From assembly GCA_013140765.1 (NCBI GenBank), contig JABFSE010000008.1, positions 145,940 through 209,939 on the forward strand: 64,000 bases of DNA, in the 5' to 3' direction. The stretch is from Sulfuriferula sp. (GTDB lineage Bacteria > Pseudomonadota > Gammaproteobacteria > Burkholderiales > Sulfuriferulaceae). Positions within the stretch are counted from its first letter, which is position 1, and every line of letters begins with the position of its first letter. A program made the translations under genes and the position numbers. Below are positions 41,540-50,028 of the stretch, one piece after another. The notes under the pieces are model-generated. The model was not told where the DNA came from. It saw nothing but the letters and a program-made list of their open reading frames with translations, and ran no database searches.

Positions 41540-41614
41540 TTAGGGTTAAGCCTCCAACTGTCGCCCAACATCCGCAACATCAAGTATTGCGAACACCCTA
41601 AGCATAGACAGTTG
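41540..41614 (-). promoter_or_regulatory. rpsB leader with predicted H-type pseudoknot
   Basis: In RNA order (minus strand): strand 1 CAACTGTC (41614-41607), 5-base loop, strand 2 TTAGGGT (41601-41595), a 32-base insert holding a small CGCAA/TTGCG hairpin, strand 1' GACAGTTG (41562-41555), 8 bases, then strand 2' ACCCTAA (41546-41540). Strands 1/1' (8 pairs) and 2/2' (7 pairs) interleave, the mark of a pseudoknot. Strand 2' ends one base before the AGGAAA Shine-Dalgarno site, so folding could block or set ribosome entry. S2 autoregulation through the rpsB leader is known in gammaproteobacteria. Confidence 0.6.
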
Positions 41615-41654
41615 TGCGTATTTTGCTATTTAACCATTAAACAGCAAGGGCAAA

Positions 41655-41684
41655 ATTATAGCACAAACGTCACGCCTCGCGCAA
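41655..41684 (-). promoter_or_regulatory. rpsB promoter
   Basis: Minus-strand -35 TTGCGC (41684-41679), 18-base spacer, perfect -10 TATAAT (41660-41655) with a G two bases before. The start should fall near 41648, giving a leader of about 120 bases that includes the whole pseudoknot. Confidence 0.75.
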
Positions 41685-41688
41685 CGCA

Positions 41689-42840
41689 TCACCACTTTTG
41701 CGCATAGCCTACCAAACCCATCAAGCTACGCACAAAAAACATCGCCAAATCAGACAATGCCCGCTGATACCAAGGTCGTTTACGCCAGCTATCTGCCAGC
41801 ACCCAACAACCACCTCGTGCAATCGCAGCCTGCAATGATTGATGCAGCTCGCCAGCAAAGCGCGCGCTAGATACCAGCACATTCGCCTCACGCGCTAACA
41901 GCAGGCTAAATGGATCGATATTACTAGAGCCTACCGTTGCCCAATGCCCATCAATTACAGCCACTTTGGCATGTAAAAAACCATGATGGTATTCGCATAT
42001 TTCCACGCCCGCTGCTAACAGTTCATCATACCAAGCCCGCGTAGCATAATGCAGCAGGCGATATTCGACTCGCCCTTGCAACAATAAAACGACCCGCACG
42101 CCACGTCCTGCTGCCGCAATCAGCGCATGACGAAAACGCACGCCAGGCAAAAAATACGCGTTCGCTATCAATACTTGTTCAGTTGCGTTTGCAATAGCAC
42201 TTAAATACGCTTCCTCAATATCACGTCGATGACGGAAATTATCGCGCACCAGATACGCCACATTATCTTGCCCTATCCGCACCACAGGCGCATCCAAATG
42301 TCTGCCATGCACCGCCTGCCCGTGCATCCACGCCACCATAGACCACAGTCGCGCCACATCACGGGCTATCTGCACAACCACCGCACCCCGCACTCGCACC
42401 GCGTAATCGTAACGCGGCGGAATCTGATTCGGCGTATCCATATCGTCTATCACATTGATACCGCCAACAAACGCAATCGCACCATCCACACTCACAATCT
42501 TACGGTGCATACGCCGCAAACGGTAGCGACGCAACGCAAAACGCAAACGCTCAGGACGAAACACCAGCCATTCCACACCCGCCTGTCGTATTTCAGCGAC
42601 CCATGCCGCAGACAAATCACGCGAGCCGAAACCATCCACCAACACGCGCACCGACACCCCGCGCTGTGCCGCCGCCATCAATGCCTGCATAATGTCGCGC
42701 CCTGTTACATCATCGGCATAAATATAAGTTTGCATATAAACTTCATGCCGTGCCGCATCTATCGCCATCCGCAGAGCGGGAAAATAAGCCGTGCCGCTTT
42801 CCAGCAGATCCACTTGATTGCCCGACACCCACATCAGCAC
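41689..42840 (-). CDS. clsB: Cardiolipin synthase B-type phospholipase D protein
   Basis: Joins phospholipids to cardiolipin or a related product at the inner membrane. 383 residues with two HKD motifs: HRKIVSVDGAIAFVGG (about 113-128) and HAKVAVIDGHWATVGSSN (about 288-305). There are no N-terminal membrane helices, which separates it from ClsA. It overlaps the endonuclease-like gene by 7 bases. The same pair is ybhP-clsB(ybhO) in E. coli, which supports the assignment. Confidence 0.88.
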   Translation of the reverse strand: MLMWVSGNQVDLLESGTAYFPALRMAIDAARHEVYMQTYIYADDVTGRDIMQALMAAAQRGVSVRVLVDGFGSRDLSAAWVAEIRQAGVEWLVFRPERLRFALRRYRLRRMHRKIVSVDGAIAFVGGINVIDDMDTPNQIPPRYDYAVRVRGAVVVQIARDVARLWSMVAWMHGQAVHGRHLDAPVVRIGQDNVAYLVRDNFRHRRDIEEAYLSAIANATEQVLIANAYFLPGVRFRHALIAAAGRGVRVVLLLQGRVEYRLLHYATRAWYDELLAAGVEICEYHHGFLHAKVAVIDGHWATVGSSNIDPFSLLLAREANVLVSSARFAGELHQSLQAAIARGGCWVLADSWRKRPWYQRALSDLAMFFVRSLMGLVGYAQKW

Positions 42841-43586
42841 AATTCCAATGTTGCCACCAACGCGGCATGATCAGAGCAACGCCAACCTTCACGCACGGCC
42901 ATTACTTCTGCTGATATAACATGCCAACCGCGCACATAGATTCTATCCAAAGACAATAAAGGGATATGCGCAGGGAAACTACGCGCCGTTTGCCCATGCA
43001 CGCTCACAAAGGCTTCTTGCAAACCTAACCCAGCCGCGAAATCACGCCCAGCATGGCCACGCCAATCATTAAAATCGCCCGCAATTATCAATGGCGCACC
43101 ATCGGGAACCGCCGCCTGCACACGTTGCCGCAACATCGCTAATTGGCGACGGCGACTCGCTTCAAATAGTGCCAGATGCACACACATTAAATGCACAGGT
43201 TGCGCCAAATCAGGCACGGTTATTTGCACATGCAGTAAACCACGGGATTCAAATGTATGCGCGGACACATCTAAATTCTCGCTTGCCACAATAGGATAAC
43301 GCGACAAAATCGCATTGCCGTGATGACCCGCGTCATATACTGAATTTTTGCCGTAGGCATAATCCGACCACACTGCATCTGCTAAAAACGCATACTGCGG
43401 CGCGGCAGGCCAATGCGTCCAACGTTGCGCATGACCTAAATGACTACCCTGCACTTCCTGCAAAAACACCACATCCGCATTCAAATCCCGCAACCGATCA
43501 CGCAAATCATGTATGACCATACGTTGATTAAAATGCGAAAACCCTTTGTGGATATTATAACTGGCTATCCGTAACGATATACTCAT
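42834..43586 (-). CDS. Endonuclease/exonuclease/phosphatase-family protein (YbhP-like)
   Basis: A 250-residue metal-dependent phosphodiesterase-fold protein: IASYNIHKGFSHFNQRM, VFLQEVQG (metal Glu), VHLALFEASRRRQ, IAGDFNDWRG and SDHAALVATL (catalytic Asp-His). The substrate is unknown. Its coupling to clsB suggests a phospholipid-related role rather than DNA. It lies 14 bases after gltA. Confidence 0.85.
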   Translation of the reverse strand: MSISLRIASYNIHKGFSHFNQRMVIHDLRDRLRDLNADVVFLQEVQGSHLGHAQRWTHWPAAPQYAFLADAVWSDYAYGKNSVYDAGHHGNAILSRYPIVASENLDVSAHTFESRGLLHVQITVPDLAQPVHLMCVHLALFEASRRRQLAMLRQRVQAAVPDGAPLIIAGDFNDWRGHAGRDFAAGLGLQEAFVSVHGQTARSFPAHIPLLSLDRIYVRGWHVISAEVMAVREGWRCSDHAALVATLELC

Positions 43587-43600
43587 GCGCCCTGTTGTGA

Positions 43601-44923
43601 TTATCGTTGTGCAATCGGCACATAATCACGCCGCGCCACACCTGTATATTGCTGACGCGGACGACCGATGCGATGCCCTTTATCAGCCAGCATTTCATTC
43701 CACTGCGCCACCCAGCCTACGGTACGCGCCATCGCAAAAATGGCCGTAAACATAGAAGTCGGAATACCTAATGCACGGAATACAATGCCCGAATAAAAGT
43801 CCACATTCGGATAAAGTTTTTTGGCAATAAAATACTCATCTTGCAAAGCAATGCGTTCTAATTCCAAGGCTATTTTGAACAGCGGGTCATCGTTCAGATT
43901 TAATTCATCTAGCACCTCATGGCAGGCTTGACGCATCACCGCCGCACGCGGGTCCATGTTTTTGTATATACGATGTCCAAAGCCCATCAAGCGGAAAGGA
44001 TTGGTTTTATCTTTCGCCCGTGCCACAAACTCAGGAATACGCGATACATCGCCTATTTCCTCCAGCATCTTCAGCACCGCCTCGTTTGCGCCGCCGTGCA
44101 ACGGCCCCCACAATGAAGCCATCCCTGCCGCCACGCAAGCAAAAGGATTCGCACCCGAAGAACCCGCTAAACGCACGGTAGAAGTGGATGCGTTTTGCTC
44201 ATGGTCAGCATGTAATATCAAAATTTTATCCAACGCCCGTGCCAATACCGGGTTGACAATATAGGGCTCGCAAGGCGTAGCGAACATCATATGCAAGAAA
44301 TTTTCAGCGTAATTCAGCTTATTTTGCGGATAAGCAAATGGCTCACCCATATTATATTTATAAGACATTGCCGCTATCGTCGGCACTTTTGCCATCAAGC
44401 GATAAGCCGATATTTCACGCGTATGCGTATCAAACACATCCATTGCGTCATGATAAAAAGCCGATAACGCGCCCGTCACACCTATCATAACCGCCATAGG
44501 GTGGGCATCACGACGGAAACCACGGAACACGGTATGCACTTGGTCATGCAACATCGTGTGATGACGCACACCCTGTTCAAATTCCTGTTTTTGCGCAGGC
44601 GTAGGCAATTCACCGAATATCAGCAAATACGATACCTCGATAAAATCAGCATGTTCAGCCAGTTGCTCTATCGGATAGCCACGGTAGTACAACAAACCCT
44701 CATCACCATCAATATAAGTAATTTGCGAAGAACAACTCGCCGTTGCCATAAAACCTGGGTCGTAGGTCAAATAGCCATGCTGGCTCAAGCTACGAATATC
44801 TATCACATTAGGACCCAAAGTCCCTGCTGTCACAGGCAATTCTATCGGTGGTTGCCCGTTATCAAACGTCAACGTTACTTTAGTTGGTGCATTCATGTTC
44901 ATTCCCCTTACATTCAATTGCAT
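43601..44923 (-). CDS. gltA: Citrate synthase (hexameric type II)
   Basis: Condenses oxaloacetate and acetyl-CoA, entry to the TCA cycle. About 431-440 residues depending on the start. [11 protein letters not shown] (ATG near 44896-44902) is more likely than the first ATG at 44923, whose extra MQLNVRG is not conserved. It has [38 protein letters not shown] N-terminal domain features, the catalytic His in [14 protein letters not shown]...[13 protein letters not shown] and [13 protein letters not shown]. Confidence 0.96.
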   Translation of the reverse strand: MQLNVRGMNMNAPTKVTLTFDNGQPPIELPVTAGTLGPNVIDIRSLSQHGYLTYDPGFMATASCSSQITYIDGDEGLLYYRGYPIEQLAEHADFIEVSYLLIFGELPTPAQKQEFEQGVRHHTMLHDQVHTVFRGFRRDAHPMAVMIGVTGALSAFYHDAMDVFDTHTREISAYRLMAKVPTIAAMSYKYNMGEPFAYPQNKLNYAENFLHMMFATPCEPYIVNPVLARALDKILILHADHEQNASTSTVRLAGSSGANPFACVAAGMASLWGPLHGGANEAVLKMLEEIGDVSRIPEFVARAKDKTNPFRLMGFGHRIYKNMDPRAAVMRQACHEVLDELNLNDDPLFKIALELERIALQDEYFIAKKLYPNVDFYSGIVFRALGIPTSMFTAIFAMARTVGWVAQWNEMLADKGHRIGRPRQQYTGVARRDYVPIAQR

Positions 44924-45272
44924 AATCTCGCGGTAAATGCGCCCTCTTGTTGACTCGGTATTTAAAGGCTAACGCTTGATAAACATTAGGCTCCAGCAAC
45001 ACTGCTCGTTACTGGCACTCGCATTGCACCCTGTTTTTCCAGCACAGCCCTTAAGTTACACAAGCAAAAAGCTAACCATTTTGGCATTTCCCGACTTTCG
45101 CTAACTATTTTCGCATTAGTTCACGCCCTTGTGGATAAATTATCGTCCCTGTCACTATTTTTTTATTTTTTGCGCATCCAATTTCCATGTCATGACGTAA
45201 GCATAGCGTACACCTTAAATTTTAAGCTGTATCACGACGTTTCGTGTTTTTAATAATCTTGAGGAGGTTTAT
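44924..45272. other. Gene-free region between gltA and the DUF3034 gene
   Basis: 349 bases between divergent genes. It holds a sigma-54-type promoter (45013-45028), an imperfect tandem repeat (45071-45088 and 45100-45117) and an AT-rich stretch before the strong GAGGAGG ribosome site at 45261-45267. I see no open frame or RNA gene. The gltA promoter must lie in the left part but no clear hexamers stand out. Confidence 0.6.
45013..45028 (+). promoter_or_regulatory. Candidate sigma-54 promoter
   Basis: TGGCAC-tcgca-TTGCA matches the -24/-12 consensus TGGCAC-N5-TTGCA, with the GG and GC dinucleotides separated by exactly ten bases. It reads toward the DUF3034 gene. The start would be near 45040, leaving a leader of about 230 bases. 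No enhancer-binding protein gene is in the window. Confidence 0.5.
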
Positions 45273-46217
45273 ATGGCTATGCGTGCACTCAAGCAGCATA
45301 AAATGAAAAAAATTGGGCTATCTATCGGACTGGCTATGGGTGTCTTAATGACTATCCCAGCGGCACAAGCGGAAAACGGCCGCTTGCTTGCCACAGGCGG
45401 CGCGACACAAATTGAGGGTTCAGCAGGTGGCGGCATCGTGCCTTGGGCATTGATTTCAGGCTACGGTACTGAAGATGAAATCGGCGGCACCGCATTTTTA
45501 ACTAATGTACGCGTCCCTAATTACGATTTAGTCAGCACTGGTCTCGCTATCGGCATTTACGATCGCGTTGAATTATCTTACGCACATCAACGCTTGAACT
45601 TGGACAGCACTGTGCTCTCAGGTCTAGGTATCGGTGCTATTTCACTGAATCAAGATATTTTTGGCGCAAAAGTTAAAGTTGTAGGCGATGCCATTTTTGC
45701 ACAAAACAGCTTATTGCCACAAATTTCAGTAGGCGTGCAATACAAACGCAATACTGATTATGATTTTGTGCCTAAAGCCATCGGTGCGGCGAGTTCATCG
45801 GGCACTGATTTCTACGTTGCCGCAACCAAAGTATTCCTCGGCGGTTTGGCCGGTCGCAATGTTTTGCTTAACGGCACAGTACGCATGAGTAAAGCCAACC
45901 AAATGGGCTTATTAGGCTTTGGCAGTACCACCGACAACAACTATCACCCTACTTTTGAAGGCTCAGTCGGCGTATTCCTCGACCCAGCTAACACCTGGTT
46001 AATCGGTGCTGAATATCGCGGTATGCACGACAACAAGCTCGCAGGCGGCGCATTGAAACAAGATGCCTACAAAGACGCTTACGTTGCCTACATCCCTAAC
46101 AAACGCTTCGCACTGGTCGCCGCTTACGCCGACTTGGGCAATCTGCCTGACACCACCACACCGAGCTTGAATTCTAAAAAACACGGTGTGTATTTGTCTG
46201 GTCAATTCAGTTTCTAA
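45273..46217 (+). CDS. DUF3034-family outer membrane beta-barrel protein
   Basis: 314 residues with a signal peptide (KKIGLSIGLAMGVLMTIPAAQA after a short Lys-rich start). The mature chain alternates polar and apolar residues and ends in Phe (SGQFSF), typical of outer membrane barrels. Segments TGGATQIEGSAGGGIVPWALISGYGT and VELSYAHQRLNL are as I recall for DUF3034. The ribosome site GAGGAGG (45261-45267) is near-perfect, suggesting high translation. Role unknown; the next two genes encode periplasmic redox proteins. Confidence 0.8.
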   Translation: MAMRALKQHKMKKIGLSIGLAMGVLMTIPAAQAENGRLLATGGATQIEGSAGGGIVPWALISGYGTEDEIGGTAFLTNVRVPNYDLVSTGLAIGIYDRVELSYAHQRLNLDSTVLSGLGIGAISLNQDIFGAKVKVVGDAIFAQNSLLPQISVGVQYKRNTDYDFVPKAIGAASSSGTDFYVAATKVFLGGLAGRNVLLNGTVRMSKANQMGLLGFGSTTDNNYHPTFEGSVGVFLDPANTWLIGAEYRGMHDNKLAGGALKQDAYKDAYVAYIPNKRFALVAAYADLGNLPDTTTPSLNSKKHGVYLSGQFSF

Positions 46218-46229
46218 CTCAGGAGTCTC

Positions 46230-46658
46230 ATGATGAAAAAATTAAACATTGCACTTGCCAGCTTACTATTACTGGGTAGTGTACAAGTCGCCACTGCCGC
46301 AGAGCCTACTTTATACGATCAACTCGGTGGCGACGCAGGTGTCACTAAAATTATCGACGGCATGGTAGGTCATGTCGCTGCTGATACACGCATTAACAGC
46401 TTCTTTGCCAATGCTAACATTCCACGTTTGAAAAAATTACTCGTGGAACAAGTCTGCGCGGGTGCTGGTGGACCTTGTACTTACAAAGGTCAGGATATGG
46501 TTGCTGCACACAAAGGCATGAAAATAAACTCCGCCCAATTCAATGCGTTAGTTGAAGACTTACAAAAATCCTTAGCTGATAACAATGTAGATATTGGCGC
46601 GGGTAATAAATTGCTGGCTATGTTAGCACCAATGAAAACGGACGTAGATAACAAGTAA
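46230..46658 (+). CDS. Exported group 1 truncated haemoglobin
   Basis: 142 residues with a signal peptide (to ATAAE, about residue 24), so periplasmic. The globin part (27-140) has LYDQLGGDAGVTKIID, FFANANIPRLKKLL and the likely proximal His94 in MVAAHKGMKI. A Cys76-(x6)-Cys83 pair (CAGAGGPC) is shared with a subfamily of exported proteobacterial truncated globins and could form a disulfide. Ligand (oxygen, NO) is unknown. It lies 12 bases after the DUF3034 gene. Confidence 0.88.
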   Translation: MMKKLNIALASLLLLGSVQVATAAEPTLYDQLGGDAGVTKIIDGMVGHVAADTRINSFFANANIPRLKKLLVEQVCAGAGGPCTYKGQDMVAAHKGMKINSAQFNALVEDLQKSLADNNVDIGAGNKLLAMLAPMKTDVDNK

Positions 46659-46666
46659 CACCCACC

Positions 46667-46688
46667 GAGCCAGATGCAAATCTGGCTC
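46667..46688 (+). repeat. Intergenic stem-loop between globin and HiPIP genes
   Basis: A perfect nine-base inverted repeat GAGCCAGAT / ATCTGGCTC with a GCAA loop. There is no T run after it, so it is not a standard terminator. A GNRA-type loop on a strong stem suits mRNA stabilisation or differential expression within the operon. Confidence 0.7.
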
Positions 46689-46717
46689 AATCACCACCCA
46701 AGATTGAGGAATCTATC

Positions 46718-46990
46718 ATGCAAACCCCAAATAGCCGTCGTCGCTTCTTAAAAACCACCACCATTTATCTAACCGCCATCGCCGCAGGTGCCACACTCGC
46801 CAGCGTCAGTACATCCGCTCAAGCAGCCGTTATCAGCCAAGCTGACGCAGGTTATCAAAATACCCCCAAAGGCGGCTTGCAATGCAAGGATTGTTATTAT
46901 TTCAACAGCACTGATGTCGTCTGCAAACGCGGCGTAGCCAGCCCTATCACTGAACACGGCTTTTGCAATTACTTCTCAGCCAAATCGTAA
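46718..46990 (+). CDS. High-potential iron-sulfur protein (HiPIP), Tat-exported
   Basis: A 90-residue precursor. The twin-arginine signal SRRRFLKTT is followed by a hydrophobic stretch ending SAQA. The mature part of about 54 residues has four Cys (56, 59, 69, 83) in the C-x2-C-x9-C-x13-C layout of a HiPIP [4Fe-4S] cluster. The mature domain is short for the family. HiPIPs carry electrons in the periplasm, often to photosynthetic reaction centres or terminal oxidases. An intact gene with AGATTGAGGA ribosome site; last of the three-gene unit. Confidence 0.88.
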   Translation: MQTPNSRRRFLKTTTIYLTAIAAGATLASVSTSAQAAVISQADAGYQNTPKGGLQCKDCYYFNSTDVVCKRGVASPITEHGFCNYFSAKS

Positions 46991-46997
46991 ATATACC

Positions 46998-47025
46998 AAT
47001 GGGGATGTCTTGAGGCATCCCCATT
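46998..47025. terminator. Stem-loop between convergent HiPIP and thioredoxin-domain genes
   Basis: A perfect ten-base-pair stem AATGGGGATG / CATCCCCATT with an 8-base loop lies between convergent stops. A/T-rich sequence flanks both sides, so it may end transcription in either direction. Confidence 0.7.
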
Positions 47026-47047
47026 AAATAAATACCCAGCAACAAAC

Positions 47048-48799
47048 TCAACGCAACAAATTACGCGCCAACGTCTGCAATTCACCTACTTGATACGCAG
47101 GCGTAGAGCATCGCCCTGCCGCGCAGACGAATGCCGCAGCTTTACCTAAATCAGGATACATGACATCGGGATTATCCATTCTACCCATAGCAGGATCCCA
47201 CCAGTCTATACGCCGATAAACTAAAGGGTAGCGCAACATAAATTGATGCAAAGCGACGGCGGTATTGTCGCTATGCGCACCGACTACGGTTAAATGCGCG
47301 GGCACATTCGCTAATTCAAAATCAGCTGACAATATGCCTGCTTCGGTTAAGCGTGATAACGCGATTTGTGGCGTAGCCAAATAGCGCATAGCGTATTCTG
47401 CCCGTGCCTTATCTTGCGCCCTGCCGCCGTAGCGATAAACCTGATTGTACCAACGCGTGACTGCGATATTCTCGTCGATTTGCGTCACAGGTGGGAGCTT
47501 GCCCACTTGCACCGCCGTCACGTAACCCGCTTGTTTAGCACGAAAATGCGTATTGATATAGTCTGCCAACGCCCAGGCACGATGCAGCCATTGCGCATCA
47601 CCCGTGACTTCAAACAGCGCAATAAAGCCTTGCCCCATGGCTAAATTATCGGCTAAATACGGCCCTGCGACATCATGACTATCGTGCCCAAATCCGCCAT
47701 CTGCGCGTTGCCGTTGAGCTATCATATTATTGGCTATCGTCAGTGCGTCAGTTAAATCCTGCGCCTGCCCCGTTGCGCTATAAAGCATGGTCAATGCCGC
47801 TATCATTGCACCATTCGTTTTAGCGTAAACATGCGTATCCACACGCGGTATGCCCAGTGCCCGTCGTTGTTTATCGTTCAATGCGAAATAAGCACCTGCT
47901 TTTTCACCCTGCTGTAAATCGGCATCCTGACTGCTATAAATACTGCCGTCAGGTGCGGTTAAAAACTGCCGCATATAGCCACGTATCGCCAACGCCGCTT
48001 GCAAATACTTAGGCTCGTTCAAGCTCCGTGCCGCCAGTGCGTATAAGCGTAAATACCCAGTTTGCGCATATCCCAGCTTTTCAAAATGCGGATGCCGCCA
48101 ATCGCTGTGAGTAGAATACTGATATACGCCGCCCCAAACAGGGTCGAGTAAATTCAAGCCCGCATCCAGATTCAGCCGCACCATTTTGCGAGCCTGTTTT
48201 TGTCCTTGGCTTGCCAACAACAAGGCATATTCTTCGGTATCTCTATCCAAATACTTTTGTGTGGTTTGCAAACCGCCTAATTGCTTATCATGCGTATCCC
48301 AAAACCGCTGTAACAACGCACGGCGCGTAGCAGCAGACAAATCCGCACTATTGGCAAATGTCGTTACCGCTGGTTCATCAGCCTCAGGGGCGGGATTAGC
48401 CGCGACTTTTTGTAATAGCTTTAACATTTCAGCAGGCTCTATATAGCCCGCCCGCTTCACAATATCACGCCCAGACGCATCCAATATCACCGTCGCAGGC
48501 CAGCCATAATCACGATAACGCTCGGCCAAATCAGGACGCGCATCATGATCCACTTTCACCGCAATATAATTTTGCGCTATTGCCCGTGCAACATCGGCAT
48601 CTTGATAAGTGGTGTTATCCATAACGTGACACCAATGACACCACACTGCCTCAACATCCAGCAGTATCAGCTTATGTTGCTGTTGCGCTTGGGTAAATTG
48701 GCTTTCCTGCCAGCTTTGCCACGGTATCAAACTCGTTGATGCCGCACTAACAGGCGTAGCCAATACGACACACAATGATAATAATTTAGCTAATTTCAT
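47048..48799 (-). CDS. Exported thioredoxin-domain (DUF255/YyaL-like) protein
   Basis: 583 residues: a signal peptide (about 1-20), an N-terminal thioredoxin-fold domain with CHWCH (54-58), then VKVDHDARPDLAERYRDYGWPATVILD. A large alpha/alpha six-hairpin domain (about 160-560) follows, with LDAGLNLLDPVWGGVYQYSTHSDW and QDADLQQGEKAGAYF. The family's reaction is not known; the two domains suggest redox handling of a sugar-linked or cofactor substrate. It ends the unit begun by the SRPBCC gene, overlapping it by 14 bases. Confidence 0.82.
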   Translation of the reverse strand: MKLAKLLSLCVVLATPVSAASTSLIPWQSWQESQFTQAQQQHKLILLDVEAVWCHWCHVMDNTTYQDADVARAIAQNYIAVKVDHDARPDLAERYRDYGWPATVILDASGRDIVKRAGYIEPAEMLKLLQKVAANPAPEADEPAVTTFANSADLSAATRRALLQRFWDTHDKQLGGLQTTQKYLDRDTEEYALLLASQGQKQARKMVRLNLDAGLNLLDPVWGGVYQYSTHSDWRHPHFEKLGYAQTGYLRLYALAARSLNEPKYLQAALAIRGYMRQFLTAPDGSIYSSQDADLQQGEKAGAYFALNDKQRRALGIPRVDTHVYAKTNGAMIAALTMLYSATGQAQDLTDALTIANNMIAQRQRADGGFGHDSHDVAGPYLADNLAMGQGFIALFEVTGDAQWLHRAWALADYINTHFRAKQAGYVTAVQVGKLPPVTQIDENIAVTRWYNQVYRYGGRAQDKARAEYAMRYLATPQIALSRLTEAGILSADFELANVPAHLTVVGAHSDNTAVALHQFMLRYPLVYRRIDWWDPAMGRMDNPDVMYPDLGKAAAFVCAAGRCSTPAYQVGELQTLARNLLR

Positions 48800-49280
48800 A
48801 CGCGACCTCTTGACAATCTATCAGCTCCACGCCCAATTGCCGTGCGAGTCCCTCTGCGCCTGTGCGCATCGTATGTTGGTAATGCGCATACATAAATGGC
48901 TTCAATACGGGGTAAAACCATTGCAAAAATGGCGTTAAACTGACCTTACCCGTATAACGCACTCTCACACCGACGGGGATTTCGGTCAACTCCCAGCGTC
49001 CTAAACCTTGCATAGCACCGCTGGATTTAGTCACCAGTAATATATTTTCCTCAGCTACCAAGGTACGCATTTCTACTGCGACGGGGCGCGACAGCCAGCC
49101 TTTCCAAAGGCTTAACAGCACCGCACCTTCACCGCGTTCATTACCCACACTGACTTGCTCAACATCAGTCACCGCCGACCACCATAACGGCCAAGCATCC
49201 AGACGCGTCAAAACTTGCCAGACAGCCGCAGGTGTCGCCGCCAGATGCCACTCATAGCTAAAATGTAAATGTGTTTGCAT
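48786..49280 (-). CDS. SRPBCC-family lipid/ligand-binding protein
   Basis: 164 residues in the polyketide-cyclase/START-like fold: HLAATPAAVWQVLTRLDAWPLWWSAVTDVEQV at the front, central beta sheet, and a long C-terminal helix. No export signal is evident. The ligand is unknown. It is translated just ahead of the thioredoxin-domain gene and divergent from the ECF sigma gene, which may control it. Confidence 0.7.
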   Translation of the reverse strand: MQTHLHFSYEWHLAATPAAVWQVLTRLDAWPLWWSAVTDVEQVSVGNERGEGAVLLSLWKGWLSRPVAVEMRTLVAEENILLVTKSSGAMQGLGRWELTEIPVGVRVRYTGKVSLTPFLQWFYPVLKPFMYAHYQHTMRTGAEGLARQLGVELIDCQEVAYEIS

Positions 49281-49333
49281 ATCCTGTTAAAATCTAGTGG
49301 AACATACTGACATTACGGTCAAGCAATTTTTTT

Positions 49334-49359
49334 AGATGCAGTTAATTTTTACTGCATCT
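49334..49359. repeat. Inverted repeat in the divergent promoter region
   Basis: AGATGCAGT / ACTGCATCT, nine pairs around an 8-base loop, in the 132 bases between the SRPBCC and ECF sigma genes. A T run lies on its 5' side on the plus strand. It does not behave as a terminator on either strand. It could be an operator. Confidence 0.6.
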
Positions 49360-49412
49360 ACTTCCCTTCCAACTCACGTAAGGAGTGTAGTTCTCATATT
49401 TCAGCAAAGACG

Positions 49413-50015
49413 ATGAATATCACGACTACACACACAACATTGATGCCCACACAAACTGACAGCACTACCGCTGATGAGCAACTCGCCACTTGGGTGCGCC
49501 GTATGGCACTCGGTGACGAGGCCGCATTAGGATTTTTATACGATGCCACTTTATCTAAAGTCTATAGCCTCGCATTAAAAATAACGGGAAACCGCGCTTG
49601 GGCGCAGGATGTCACCACTGAAATCTACTGGCAAGCATGGCGAGAAGCAGTACGCTTTGATGCCCAACGCGGTGTGGCAATGGCTTGGTTGTTAATGATG
49701 ACACGCTCGCGATCTCTTGATTTCATGCGCAAACAAGACGATGCTATTTCCCACCCCGAGCCGACATTACTGGTCACTGAGCACGCTACAGACACCAACC
49801 CGTTGAGCGACTTACTCACTAATGAAAACAATAGCGCATTAAAATCGGCCATCACCACACTGTCGCCCATACAACGGCAAATGATAGCACTGGCTTTTTA
49901 TAAAGATTTATCGCATCAAGAAATCAGCGATGCGACAGGTTTACCACTGGGCACGGTGAAATCGCACTTACGGCGTGCGCAAGACACACTCAAAGCCAGC
50001 TTGAGTAAAATATAA
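49413..50015 (+). CDS. ECF sigma factor (SigK/ChrR-partner type)
   Basis: 200 residues with sigma region 2 (AALGFLYDATLSKVYSLALKITGNRAWAQDVTTEIYWQAW, about 37-76) and region 4 (LSPIQRQMIALAFYKDLSHQEISDATGLPLGTVKSHLRRA, about 148-187). Such factors answer extracytoplasmic or oxidative stress and are held by a cognate anti-sigma. The next gene (13 bases on) encodes a cupin of the ChrR type. Target genes probably include its own operon and perhaps the divergent SRPBCC/thioredoxin genes. Confidence 0.9.
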   Translation: MNITTTHTTLMPTQTDSTTADEQLATWVRRMALGDEAALGFLYDATLSKVYSLALKITGNRAWAQDVTTEIYWQAWREAVRFDAQRGVAMAWLLMMTRSRSLDFMRKQDDAISHPEPTLLVTEHATDTNPLSDLLTNENNSALKSAITTLSPIQRQMIALAFYKDLSHQEISDATGLPLGTVKSHLRRAQDTLKASLSKI

Positions 50016-50028
50016 TAAAGGAAAAAAC

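Noticed and set aside
42229..42870. 213-residue plus-strand frame opposite clsB
   Set aside because: Very His- and Arg-rich translation, antisense to two HKD motifs; no ribosome site.
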